NCBI GenBank assembly: GCA_963735495.1
Contig: CAVTLG010000002.1
Span: 868,001-932,000 of the forward strand
Source of the DNA: CAVTLG01 sp963735495
Lineage (GTDB): Bacteria; Chloroflexota; Ktedonobacteria; Ktedonobacterales; Ktedonobacteraceae
Direction of reading: 5' to 3'
DNA: 64,000 nucleotides
Shown here: positions 1 through 7,900 of the stretch, piece by piece
Layout: each line of letters starts with the position of its first letter
Position numbering within the stretch: the stretch's first letter is position 1
Translations under genes and position numbers: made by a program
The notes under the pieces: model-generated
Told to the model about the DNA's origin: nothing
What the model saw: the letters and a program-made list of their open reading frames with translations, nothing else
Databases searched by the model: none

Positions 1-972
1 GCTGTAGGTCACGTAGAGTGTGCCCGCCGAGTCCAGTTTCCCCTGGTGTGGCAGGAAGCCCGTCGTCGCATTGCTACTAGTACTCCAGGTCGCGCCACCA
101 GTCATCGTCACCGTAGTGCCACTTACCGTGCTGACCGGTTGACCAGGGATCGCCGCCCACGTCGCACCACCATTGGTACTACGGTAAATATTACTCGCGC
201 CACTGCTATTATCTCCAACACCCACATAAATGGTCTGCGTTGGATTGCCGGCGGTGCCTGTTGCGGGATCAAACGTAACCCAGACGATACCCAGAGGATC
301 GCCCTGATAGGCGTCACCCGCCACTTCAACGAAGGGGCCAGTATCCGGGAAGTTGCTCACCTTACTCCAGGTAACACCGTAATCGCCACTCTTCCACAGA
401 CCATTCCCGCTGCGCGCGCCAAAGTAGAGAATAGCATTGTCGTTAGGATCAATCGCCAACCGCTCACTCATGCCGCGTCCCGGCATATTGCCGCCCATTT
501 TGAAGGGCATGGCGGTCTGCTGGAACGTGTTGCCCTGGTCGGTCGAGCGCAGAATGACACCATTCATGCTCGTCCATGCGTTCGTGTACGTTCCGGCAGC
601 GATGTACAGACGCGTGGGATCGACCGGATCGGTAGCCAGGCTCTCAACGCCGGTCATATTCCACTGAGCGGGACTGACCCAGTTGAGCAATTGTGTCCAG
701 GTGCTCGTGCTGGGATTCCAGCGATAGGCACCGCCAATATCGGTCTGCGCGTAGATCAGATCCTTCTGTTTCTGATTGAAGATGATATTGACGATAAAGC
801 CACCGCCGCCACCCGTGACGACGCTTTGCCAGGTATACGCCTGGGCTGCGGCTGACGCGTCGTGGACAGTCAGCAGCGTCTTCTCGGCAAGGACAGCCGC
901 TCCGACAGGAAGAGCGAACAATAGGTTGCATGACTGTCTGAGTAACGTACGACGAGATAGAAGGGGGACCAT
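1..972 (-). CDS. GH74 xyloglucanase-like secreted glycoside hydrolase, 5' part (3' end beyond window)
   Basis: The frame is open from an ATG at 972 to the left edge, giving the first 324 residues. The start is preceded by an AAAGGA ribosome site. The N-terminus has a twin-arginine-like signal (SRRTLLRQ, then a hydrophobic stretch ending in ASAAA), so export by Tat is likely. After it comes VVTGGGGGF, then TDIGGAYRWN and the beta-propeller strand motif LRSTDQGNTF, with a further copy YRSTNGGATW. These are hallmarks of the tandem seven-bladed propellers of GH74 xyloglucanases, which cut xyloglucan outside the cell. The family is usually above 700 residues, so less than half is visible and a C-terminal carbohydrate-binding module cannot be judged. 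A CelR-like operator lies upstream. A 269-residue antisense frame across it is a shadow. Confidence 0.85.
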   Translation of the reverse strand, partial: MVPLLSRRTLLRQSCNLLFALPVGAAVLAEKTLLTVHDASAAAQAYTWQSVVTGGGGGFIVNIIFNQKQKDLIYAQTDIGGAYRWNPSTSTWTQLLNWVSPAQWNMTGVESLATDPVDPTRLYIAAGTYTNAWTSMNGVILRSTDQGNTFQQTAMPFKMGGNMPGRGMSERLAIDPNDNAILYFGARSGNGLWKSGDYGVTWSKVSNFPDTGPFVEVAGDAYQGDPLGIVWVTFDPATGTAGNPTQTIYVGVGDNSSGASNIYRSTNGGATWAAIPGQPVSTVSGTTVTMTGGATWSTSSNATTGFLPHQGKLDSAGTLYVTYS

Positions 973-1123
973 CGTTCAGTTCCTTTCATCAACTTTGATG
1001 TACAAATTAAACTGAAAGTGTAATCAGCATATTCCAACCTGGAGATAGCAGCAGGCCATTTTCCCCGGCGCAAAAGAGTGTCAACTCTTCTTTCGCTCCA
1101 TAAGGCACCACTTGCATATAGTA

Positions 1124-1153
1124 TATATATATGGAACCGCTCCCAAAAGTCAA
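1124..1153 (-). promoter_or_regulatory. Promoter of the GH74 gene with embedded CelR-like operator
   Basis: On the minus strand TTGACT (1153-1148) is followed after 18 bases by TATATA (1129-1124), within an AT-repeat run. The spacer contains TGGAACCGCTCCCA (1132-1145, written on the plus strand). It matches 12 of 14 bases of the palindrome TGGGAGCGCTCCCA bound by the LacI-family cellulase regulator CelR of Thermobifida fusca. An operator inside the spacer fits repression. The 5' leader would be about 145 bases. Confidence 0.55.
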
Positions 1154-1257
1154 CGCTAATTGGCATTTGACCAAAAACTGAATACATACCGGCATCTCCC
1201 GGATGCCATCAGCAGTGCAGTAGGGGAGTCAAAAGCGGGATAGAGATCACCTGATCT

Positions 1258-1725
1258 TCAGCGTGGCAGCGAAATTTCAGCGTCGTGAGACAGCATTTCG
1301 TCAACCTGCTTGAGCAGCGTGTGCGTATTCGCAAAGCCATAATTAACTGCGCGCGCTTTGCCATGTGCATCCAGAAGCACGGTCGTCGGTACCGTGAGCA
1401 CCTGGTAACGCCGCGTCAGTTCAGGGGAGCCAGGGGCATCGATATCAACAACGGAGACCAGGTCTCCGCGCGCCTCCAGCAGACGACGCAGTGCTGGCGA
1501 CTGTAATCGGTGACACTGCTGACAATCCTCACTACTAAAAGCCAGGATGCGCACACGCGACGCCCCTGCCTCGTCAAGGCTGGCCTCTTCAGCAGGTGCC
1601 ACCGGATCAGCGGAGAGCACCTGCAAACGACGCCACGCGACAAAATAACGTCCCACCCATACTACGGCCAGTGCCAGGACGAGCACTGCCAGTAGTATGG
1701 ACAGTCGCACGATTGTTTCAGGCAT
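1258..1725 (-). CDS. Membrane-anchored thioredoxin-like protein
   Basis: A 155-residue protein with one N-terminal membrane segment (about residues 6-27) followed by a thioredoxin fold outside the membrane. The redox motif is CQQC in the context SSEDCQQCHRL, and the cis-proline loop is TVPTTVLLD. It probably reduces or exchanges disulfides at the cell surface. A longer in-frame start at 1815 would overlap the upstream gene, so the ATG at 1725, with GGAGGGG upstream, is chosen. It starts 5 bases after the DUF4395 gene, so the two form an operon; this pairing is common in Actinobacteria and Chloroflexota. The specific partner is unknown. Confidence 0.8.
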   Translation of the reverse strand: MPETIVRLSILLAVLVLALAVVWVGRYFVAWRRLQVLSADPVAPAEEASLDEAGASRVRILAFSSEDCQQCHRLQSPALRRLLEARGDLVSVVDIDAPGSPELTRRYQVLTVPTTVLLDAHGKARAVNYGFANTHTLLKQVDEMLSHDAEISLPR

Positions 1726-1730
1726 GGCAC

Positions 1731-2222
1731 TCAGACTCCCCTCCAACGGAAACTGCCCGTGTAACGTACCCGTGGCAATATGCCCAGGCGTCCCAGATGG
1801 TAGTACACAAAGCAAGCAGCACAGAAACCAACGAACAAATTAATCGCCGGCAAGGCCACCATCAGCAGCACAAGTATCCAGCCGACAGTTTTCGCTGGCG
1901 TCAGAAAAAGTAAGAGCGTTGCTACAATCAAGAAGACCGATCCTACAGCCTGGGCGAAGCGATGTGGAGCAGGATCGTCCTCGACGACGCGTGGTCGCCA
2001 CAGGTGCAGCGGCAACACCACATACTTATAGAGCAGCCGGAACGGTCCAATTTCAGGTACAAGTGCAGTTAGTGTCACTGCTAGCGCAGCGATCAAAACA
2101 ATAACGGGCTGGTTGAAAATAAAAGCTGACGCCGCCAGTAAGATCGTCCATGCCTGCGAGAACTTAATCAGGTGCGTATCCACACGCAGCGTGCTCCCTG
2201 TGGTAACTGTTGTTTGTCCCAT
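1731..2222 (-). CDS. DUF4395 family membrane protein
   Basis: A 163-residue protein with about four membrane segments. The stretch APHRFAQAVGSVFL is characteristic of DUF4395, and the C-terminal part has FCAACFVYYHLGRLGI with two cysteines in a CAAC arrangement at the membrane edge. The ATG at 2222 is chosen over an upstream start at 2348 because AAAGGAG stands at ideal distance. It is cotranscribed with the downstream thioredoxin-like gene, so a role in membrane thiol-disulfide exchange is plausible, but the domain has no established function. The promoter region carries a perfect inverted repeat and an ECF-like promoter pattern. Confidence 0.8.
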   Translation of the reverse strand: MGQTTVTTGSTLRVDTHLIKFSQAWTILLAASAFIFNQPVIVLIAALAVTLTALVPEIGPFRLLYKYVVLPLHLWRPRVVEDDPAPHRFAQAVGSVFLIVATLLLFLTPAKTVGWILVLLMVALPAINLFVGFCAACFVYYHLGRLGILPRVRYTGSFRWRGV

Positions 2223-2270
2223 CCGACAGACTCCTTTATAAGACAAAAATGCACGGAATAGAAGATTGCT

Positions 2271-2300
2271 AAACTTACTACATGTAACAATCGTTACAAT
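2271..2300 (-). promoter_or_regulatory. ECF-like promoter overlapping an inverted repeat, upstream of DUF4395 operon
   Basis: The palindrome TGTAAC-AATC-GTTACA occupies 2283-2298 and could be an operator for a dimeric repressor. On the minus strand GTAAC (2297-2293) is followed after exactly 18 bases by GTTT (2274-2271), about 50 bases before the start codon. The same pattern precedes the sigma factor gene at 45829 and two other genes. Because the GTAAC half is also part of the palindrome, this is the weakest member of that set. Confidence 0.4.
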
Positions 2301-2415
2301 ATTGTGCTTGTAGAAGGAAACGTGTAAGCCATGGCTTTTTATTCCCAACTACAACACCTGTCGCCATGCAGCGAGACAACGGTCAGACCCTGGTTAAAAT
2401 CAGGACATGTCCGAC

Positions 2416-2445
2416 GTTTCCTTCCGATGGAAGGATGGAGACCCA
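2416..2445 (+). repeat. Solo end of the dispersed palindromic repeat
   Basis: This 30-base stretch begins GTTTCC and ends AAGGATGGAGACCCA. The same arrangement recurs at 52292-52316, at 48795-48820, and in inverted form at 60225-60250, where the last two are ends of larger palindromic elements. It lies between the DUF4395 promoter and the fmdB-like gene. Confidence 0.5.
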
Positions 2446-2532
2446 AAATCAGGCATTACTTGACGGGAGGCAGACGAGACACTACAATACCTGTGGATAT
2501 ATCGCGTTATAAACTGAGTGGAGGTAACCTCT

Positions 2533-2763
2533 ATGCCGTTGTACGAGTATTATTGCTCGGATTGCAAGTCAAAGTTTGAATTACTCGTAAGCCGCCATCT
2601 GGCGGATGATGTCGTGTGTATGAAGTGTCGTAGCGAGAAAGTACGTCGCCTGCTCTCTGTTTTCGCGACAGCCCGTGGCAACGGCGATGATGCATCTTAT
2701 GATACACCACCCTCGGTCGGAAGCGGCTGTGGTTGTGGCGGAGGCGGTTGCGGCTGCCATTAG
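2533..2763 (+). CDS. FmdB-family zinc ribbon protein
   Basis: A 76-residue protein beginning MPLYEYYCSDC, the typical opening of the FmdB regulatory-protein family. A CxxC...CxxC zinc ribbon (CSDC and CMKC, about residues 8-33) is followed by a short linker and a Gly/Cys-rich tail with GCGCGGGGCGCH, also typical. The ATG at 2533 follows GGAGG at a good distance, so a GTG at 2518 is not used. The family's molecular role is poorly known; some members sit by formamidase genes and have been called regulators. It stands alone here. Confidence 0.85.
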   Translation: MPLYEYYCSDCKSKFELLVSRHLADDVVCMKCRSEKVRRLLSVFATARGNGDDASYDTPPSVGSGCGCGGGGCGCH

Positions 2764-2870
2764 TAGTGTCGTATCCTCTAAAGATTGCAGTATCCTCAAA
2801 GCGGATCGTCAGGAGAAGGCTCGTCCCGCAAGTACCTGCCTCTCTCTCGTAGATATGATTTATCATCAAG

Positions 2871-2957
2871 GCTTTGTGGTTTTCTACGCGAAAACGCAGA
2901 TCAGAGGCAGGCAGTAACGGTCAAAAGTACTGCGCTGCTGCTTTGTGGTTTTCTACG
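2871..2957 (+). repeat. Pair of 18-base direct repeats
   Basis: GCTTTGTGGTTTTCTACG occurs exactly at 2871-2888 and 2940-2957, 69 bases apart, in the gap between the fmdB-like gene and the membrane protein gene at 3008. No further copies were noticed. It could be a duplicated operator or the scar of a small duplication. Confidence 0.6.
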
Positions 2958-3007
2958 TATAGCACCACACGCTCTGTTACTGACAAGACGAAATCAGGTC
3001 TATTCTT

Positions 3008-3514
3008 ATGTTCAATAAAGTGAGCTATCGGCGCGGGTTAATAGAAGGAGTCGGCATCTACACGCTGGGTCGGCTTGGTGCCTTGATTACCCCTGCTGTC
3101 TTTCCCAACTGGACCTTCGTCGCCGTACCGTTACTCTTCCTGGCATGCGAGTATCTTATTCCAGCATTCTGGGCCACACGCCGGATCACTTCTACCAAAC
3201 GGGAGCGCTTGAGCAAACGTTTCTGGCTGTTGGGGTTGCGCATGGCGGCTATCTGTCTGACGATTGACGTGCTGATTAGTCTGCTCTGTGGTCTGCCCGC
3301 GGGCCAATTTGGCAGCCAACTTGGACCAGCACTGTTGCGTTTGAGCGTTCATGGGAGTAACCATCTCAGCCTCCTCTCATTCGGCTTCTACGAGCTAACA
3401 TCCGCCGCGCTGCTGACTACCTTTTTCATGATGGGTGTGATATGCACCAGGCTAGCAGGAGGCGGTTTTCTGCGTTTCACGATGCCAGCGGGAGAGAATC
3501 GCGTTACTTTATAG
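3008..3514 (+). CDS. Hypothetical membrane protein
   Basis: A 168-residue protein that I do not recognise. It has about four hydrophobic segments, roughly residues 15-30, 34-52, 75-96 and 125-150, separated by a basic loop (TRRITSTKRERLSKRF). There are no catalytic motifs or cysteine pairs. The ribosome site is weak (CAGG about ten bases upstream). It stands alone between the fmdB-like gene and parA, with about 245 bases after it. It reads as an integral membrane protein of unknown role. Confidence 0.65.
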   Translation: MFNKVSYRRGLIEGVGIYTLGRLGALITPAVFPNWTFVAVPLLFLACEYLIPAFWATRRITSTKRERLSKRFWLLGLRMAAICLTIDVLISLLCGLPAGQFGSQLGPALLRLSVHGSNHLSLLSFGFYELTSAALLTTFFMMGVICTRLAGGGFLRFTMPAGENRVTL

Positions 3515-3760
3515 TCAGGCAGGCGAGCGAAAAGATAGAGGCGCATGCATATCTCTCTCCTCATTCATCAGCAACATGATCACAAGCAGCGTATATCATG
3601 GATAGAATAACGCGGCTCGTATAGACAGTAGAATAGGCTTGCGCTGAAGCGTAGAAAATAGCAGATTTCAGTATGTTGCTTCTCAGTTCTACATTTGTTA
3701 CAATGACGTTTAGGGCAAGCCTGCATTATTTAGGTATGGAGAAAGGTACGGTAGCAGCCT

Positions 3761-4531
3761 GTGTCAAAAGTATATACCATTGCAAATCAGAAGGGAGGCG
3801 TTGGCAAAACGACCACAGCCATCAACTTAGCATCATACCTGGCAGCCGCCGGGCGCAAGGTGCTGCTCGTTGATATGGACCCACAGGCAAATGCTTCAAG
3901 TGGTATAGGTGTATTAAAGCAGAGGCGGGCACATACTATTTATGATTTGCTCGTCCAGCAAGATGATGAGGCCACCATTTTTGATGTGATCGTGCCCTCA
4001 CAGCGACGCGAGTTGGTAGTGGCACCGTGTACAGTAGACCTCGCCGCCGCCGAAGTAGAACTGGTGGGAGCGCTGGCACGTGAGCACCGGCTGCGCCAGG
4101 CGTTAGAGCCGATCCGTGATCGTTGTGACTATATTATCATCGACTGCCCTCCTTCGCTTGGTCTGTTGACGATCAATGCCCTGGTGGCTGCCGATGGCGT
4201 ACTGATTCCTGTACAGTGTGAATACCTGGCCCTGGAAGGCTTAAGTCAATTGCTCAATACGATTAACCTGGTCAAGAACAAGCTCAATCCTGCCCTGTAT
4301 ATCGTGGGCGTTTTGATGACCATGTTTGACCCGCGCACGCGCCTGGCCGGCGATATTGTGCGCGAGGTGCGCAATCATTTTCCCAATGAAGCGTTCAAAA
4401 CCATCATCAACCGCAACGTTCGTTTAAGTGAAGCGCCCAGTTTTGGGCAACCCATACTGGACTATGATCCCACATCCCCTGGCGGATTGGCCTACCGTGC
4501 ACTTGCCGAGGAGGTAATAGCTCGTGGCTAA
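3761..4531 (+). CDS. parA: Chromosome partitioning ATPase ParA (Soj)
   Basis: A 256-residue ParA/MinD-type ATPase. The deviant Walker A is KGGVGKTTT (residues 11-19), followed by VLLVDMDPQAN (Walker A') and YIIIDCPPSLG (Walker B). ParA binds nucleoid DNA as an ATP dimer and, with ParB, moves replication origins apart. The start is a GTG at 3761 with only a weak GAGAAAGG site upstream. It overlaps parB by 8 bases, so translation is coupled. No convincing parS palindrome was found near the operon, so the centromere sites may lie outside the window. Confidence 0.95.
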   Translation: MSKVYTIANQKGGVGKTTTAINLASYLAAAGRKVLLVDMDPQANASSGIGVLKQRRAHTIYDLLVQQDDEATIFDVIVPSQRRELVVAPCTVDLAAAEVELVGALAREHRLRQALEPIRDRCDYIIIDCPPSLGLLTINALVAADGVLIPVQCEYLALEGLSQLLNTINLVKNKLNPALYIVGVLMTMFDPRTRLAGDIVREVRNHFPNEAFKTIINRNVRLSEAPSFGQPILDYDPTSPGGLAYRALAEEVIARG

Positions 4532-5537
4532 GCAAAAATTCGGTGGTGCGGGGCGCGGCCTGGACGCATTGTTGCCGGGCGCTTCGGCTGTGATGTCAGC
4601 ACAACAGTCCGCACAGCCAGCTAATATCGACCCACCACAGGTCCCACTTTCCAGCATCATACCCAATCCACGTCAACCCAGACGCGCATTCCCGGAGGAT
4701 GATCCCAGATTACAGGAGTTGAGCGCTTCGATCAAAGAACACGGCCTGCTGCAACCGATTGTGGTCAAACGCCTGGAGCCTGTCGATGACGCGCAGAGCG
4801 CGCAAAAAGTAGCCAGCGCGTGGTTTGGCGAAACTGAGCCATTGCAGGTAAACGAACAGCCAGCAGAATACGTTGCGCACTATCAGATTATCGCCGGCGA
4901 ACGACGCTGGCGAGCCTCTCAGATGGCCGGGCTGACAGAAGTGCCGGTTGTCATCAAGGACGTGACACCACAACAGATGCTTGAGCTAGCATTGATCGAG
5001 AATATCCAGCGCGCTGACCTCAACCCGATTGAAGAGGCACTGGCATATCAAGCACTCAAACAGGAGTTCGGCCTGACACAGGAGATGATCGCGCAACAGG
5101 TGGGCAAGGATCGCTCAACCATCGCCAATACGATGCGGCTACTCGAACTGGCCCCTAAAGTACGCGAAGCCCTGATTACCATGCCAGACGTGTTTACAGA
5201 AGGTCACGCACGAGCCTTACTGGGCATCACCAACGCAGACGCACAGGTCCATGCCATGCAACAGATCGTCGCGCAACACTTGAATGTGCGACAAACAGAA
5301 GAGCTGGCAAAACGCAATAAGGCGGCGGAGAACAGCGAGGCCACAGCGCAAACAGTCACGACCACGCCCCGCCACTCAGCCGACCTGGAGCATTTAGAAG
5401 GCCATTTTCGCAACGCGTTGATGGTGAAGGTGGATCTGAAGTACAACGCAAAGGGCAAAGGGACACTTGTCTTACATTTTAATAATCAGGATGAGTTAGA
5501 AAATTTGTATAGTCGCCTGGTAAAAGAGCAAGAATAG
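4524..5537 (+). CDS. parB: Chromosome partitioning protein ParB
   Basis: A 337-residue ParB/Spo0J protein. The N-terminus GRGLDALLPG is the usual ParA-contacting segment. The CTP-binding ParB/Srx fold includes IIPNPRQPRR and the GERRWRAS box, and ENIQRADLNPIEEA is the conserved arginine-rich box. An HTH follows (QQVGKDRSTIANTMRLL). The C-terminal dimerisation region is near residues 285-335. An insertion of about 35 residues before GERRWRA makes the N-terminal domain longer than usual. The GTG start overlaps parA. Confidence 0.95.
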   Translation: MAKQKFGGAGRGLDALLPGASAVMSAQQSAQPANIDPPQVPLSSIIPNPRQPRRAFPEDDPRLQELSASIKEHGLLQPIVVKRLEPVDDAQSAQKVASAWFGETEPLQVNEQPAEYVAHYQIIAGERRWRASQMAGLTEVPVVIKDVTPQQMLELALIENIQRADLNPIEEALAYQALKQEFGLTQEMIAQQVGKDRSTIANTMRLLELAPKVREALITMPDVFTEGHARALLGITNADAQVHAMQQIVAQHLNVRQTEELAKRNKAAENSEATAQTVTTTPRHSADLEHLEGHFRNALMVKVDLKYNAKGKGTLVLHFNNQDELENLYSRLVKEQE

Positions 5538-5564
5538 CCGGCAAACTCAGGTTGGGAGGGATAC

Positions 5565-6074
5565 ATGACGGATGAGGAAAGCTATTTTGAGAAAGTACAG
5601 CGCAAGCTCATAGCAGCACGCATCGCCTTTATGAGCCAGTTAGCAACCGTTCGTGCGGATGACCTGCTGAAACCAGCAGGCACAAACGCGTGGTCCCCTT
5701 TACAAATCACGCAGCATCTCTGTGTGGTAGATGAGGTAGTGCTGGAGCAGATGCGGCGCGTGCAGCAAGAAGATAATCCTTTCATTGAGAGCATCTCGGA
5801 ACAAGTTCCCCCTTTGACGATAACGGCTGAGCCTCCTGTTGCACTGGCCACCATGCTTACGAGGATGCAGACCTGGCGTATGCAGCTCTTCTCGTACCTG
5901 GCCAGTGTCCCTACAGAGCACTGGCAACGCCCGCTCCGCCACCAACAATGGGGGCAATTCACTTTTTATCAGTTCGCCGCCAGTCTAGCGCTGCACGATC
6001 AGCAACATACCCGGCAATTTCTCGCCATAAATAACAGCACAAGATCTACGAGTACAGCGAGTGAAGATGTTTAG
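5565..6074 (+). CDS. DinB-like four-helix protein
   Basis: A 169-residue protein with the DinB/DUF664 pattern: NAWSPLQITQHLCVVDE in the first part, and LHDQQHTRQF near the C-terminus. The family uses three histidines to bind a divalent metal; visible candidates are the His of ITQHL and the two in LHDQQH. Known relatives act as thiol-dependent S-transferases or are stress-induced, but the substrate here cannot be read. GGGAGG precedes the ATG. It starts 27 bases after parB and may be cotranscribed. Confidence 0.75.
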   Translation: MTDEESYFEKVQRKLIAARIAFMSQLATVRADDLLKPAGTNAWSPLQITQHLCVVDEVVLEQMRRVQQEDNPFIESISEQVPPLTITAEPPVALATMLTRMQTWRMQLFSYLASVPTEHWQRPLRHQQWGQFTFYQFAASLALHDQQHTRQFLAINNSTRSTSTASEDV

Positions 6075-6101
6075 ATTGCCTACGCAAAACGCGCAATAGA
6101 C

Positions 6102-6131
6102 TTGACATATTCTTAGGTTTACTTCTATCAT
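6102..6131 (+). promoter_or_regulatory. Sigma-A type promoter for the GAF regulator
   Basis: TTGACA (6102-6107) and TATCAT (6126-6131) are separated by 18 bases, with the start codon 26 bases further on. Confidence 0.65.
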
Positions 6132-6157
6132 AAAGAGAGAAATCTAATGGGGGGAAT

Positions 6158-7189
6158 ATGATGAGAAGTGATGGCGAAGCGACTCCCGAAGATATCACCT
6201 GGCGTAGCTTGCTAGGTGACATCATACAAGTTCCTCAGGAGAAACAACGGATCATTACGGCTACAGGGGTATCTACGATTACTTTGATGCGCTGGGTGAA
6301 AGGACTGGCTGATCCACGTTCTGCTGCGCTTAGTCGCTTACTTGCAGCACTTCCAGAGCAACGCGCCCAACTCCAACAGTTGATTCAGAAAGAATTTCCA
6401 ACCTTCGCGATTACGACAAGCGAAGCAGCAGGCGAAGTAGAGCCGGAGATTCCTTCGGCACTGTATGCAAAAGTGCTGCATGAATTGATCTATCTCGCAT
6501 CGCCAAAATTACACTGGTCGCTACGTCAGCGTATCCTTCAACAGGCCCTGGAGCAACTTGATCCAGGGCAGATCCATCTGAGCCTCATGCTGGTACTGTG
6601 TACCCCTCCCGCCCCAAACGCTGTCGTGCGCAGTCAGCGAGAAGTCATGGGAGCAGGAACGCCTCCCTGGGGTGGAGCGTTTGGGATACACAGCATCCTC
6701 CTGGGAGCAGAAGTCACAGCCGGGGAAGCATTAGCAACCGGTCGACCCATTGTAGTTCAAGGAGGCAACCAATCCGGCATACGCACGCCACACTTACCAA
6801 AGAGCTGGTTCGGAGGTATCAGTAGTATCCCCCTGTTGAGGGATCATCGCGTCGCGGGAACGTTGATAGCCTTTAGTAGCCAGACCGGAGCTTTTTTTCC
6901 TGCTCGCCAGGCGCTACTGGAGCAATACGGTGCACTCCTGAATCTCACCTTGAGCGATGATATCTTCTACCCATTAGAACAAATTCGACTGCTGGTCATG
7001 CCTTCAGCCTCCATACAAGGGCAATATCTGGCGCAATTTAGAGCACGCGTGAAGCGCCTCTTGCTGGAAGCACAAATAAACCAGCACATGCTGACGGTGC
7101 TGCAAGCGGAACAAATCATCTGGCAACAATTGGAAGATGAGCTGGCCCAGGCGGCCTATACATCTCAGCAAACAGGCGAGAGTCAGTAA
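6158..7189 (+). CDS. GAF-domain transcriptional regulator-like protein
   Basis: A 343-residue protein. The N-terminal 70 residues resemble a helix-turn-helix, with IITATGVSTITLMRWVKG as the likely turn and recognition helix and ADPRSAALSRLLAALP after it, as in XRE-like domains. Residues about 105-275 look like a GAF sensor (GAEVTAGEALATGRPIVVQ and the later GTLIAFSSQTGAF). The C-terminus is a long Gln-rich helix, perhaps a coiled coil. Ligand and target are unknown. A GGGGGGAA site precedes the ATG, and its 3' end overlaps the convergent HD-domain gene by 7 bases. Confidence 0.6.
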   Translation: MMRSDGEATPEDITWRSLLGDIIQVPQEKQRIITATGVSTITLMRWVKGLADPRSAALSRLLAALPEQRAQLQQLIQKEFPTFAITTSEAAGEVEPEIPSALYAKVLHELIYLASPKLHWSLRQRILQQALEQLDPGQIHLSLMLVLCTPPAPNAVVRSQREVMGAGTPPWGGAFGIHSILLGAEVTAGEALATGRPIVVQGGNQSGIRTPHLPKSWFGGISSIPLLRDHRVAGTLIAFSSQTGAFFPARQALLEQYGALLNLTLSDDIFYPLEQIRLLVMPSASIQGQYLAQFRARVKRLLLEAQINQHMLTVLQAEQIIWQQLEDELAQAAYTSQQTGESQ

Positions 7190-7842
7190 ATGAGCTCTTG
7201 CCTGAGTTCATCGAGGTATGCGCGCATAAAAGCCACACGCGGTGTGGCTAATTGGCGTCCTGTCTCAGTCGCCATATCGTCACCGATGCGCAACAATTTC
7301 TGGTAGAAATGATCAACCAGATACACCCGATCATCGGGAGTACGCTGCTCAGCGAAAGGATCATCGGGATGATAGATGCGCGTTTGCAAGGTGCTACGCC
7401 CGGCTCCAACGACAGCCCAGCGCATAATCCCGATAGCACCCAGTCCGTCCAGTCGATCAGCATCGCGTACGACACAGGCTTCCAGCGTACGCGGCTCTTC
7501 TCCACGACTGAAGCTGTGCGCAACAATAGCGTGCTCAATAGCCTGTTGCTGTACGGCAGGTACCTGGTAACGCTGCATAAGTTGGCTAGCAAGAGCCACT
7601 GAAGCATCCGCATGATGCTGCTGGCCGTGTTGTTGCACAGTGTGACCAAGATCATGCATCAGCGCAGCCATACCAACAATAAAAAGATCCGCGCGTTCCC
7701 GTTCAGCCAGGTGCTGTGCGAGTTTATAGACTCGGCTCACATGTTCCCAACCATGGGCGAGATCAACGCTTCTTGTAAAAAGCTGCTGTATTTCTGCATA
7801 CACTTGTGAAAGCGCCTGCGACTGGTTATAGACAGATTCCAT
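7183..7842 (-). CDS. HD-domain metal-dependent phosphohydrolase
   Basis: A 219-residue HD-superfamily protein. Metal ligands are visible as HGWEHVSRV (first His), MAALMHDLGH (the HD pair), and VVRDADRLDGLGAIGIMR (the distal Asp). This order matches the YedJ/YpgQ-like class of HD hydrolases acting on nucleotides or similar phosphoesters. It is soluble, without a signal peptide. It converges on the GAF-type gene with a 7-base overlap. The substrate is not known. Confidence 0.85.
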   Translation of the reverse strand: MESVYNQSQALSQVYAEIQQLFTRSVDLAHGWEHVSRVYKLAQHLAERERADLFIVGMAALMHDLGHTVQQHGQQHHADASVALASQLMQRYQVPAVQQQAIEHAIVAHSFSRGEEPRTLEACVVRDADRLDGLGAIGIMRWAVVGAGRSTLQTRIYHPDDPFAEQRTPDDRVYLVDHFYQKLLRIGDDMATETGRQLATPRVAFMRAYLDELRQELIY

Positions 7843-7900
7843 ATGCTATGTGCATCCTTCTCGCAACAGTTACTACAGATTCCTTAGAGAAAAAATGGTC

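Noticed and set aside
46..855. 269-residue plus-strand reading frame
   Set aside because: It is antisense to the GH74 gene, has no ribosome site and no recognisable motifs; the minus-strand frame has clear GH74 motifs.
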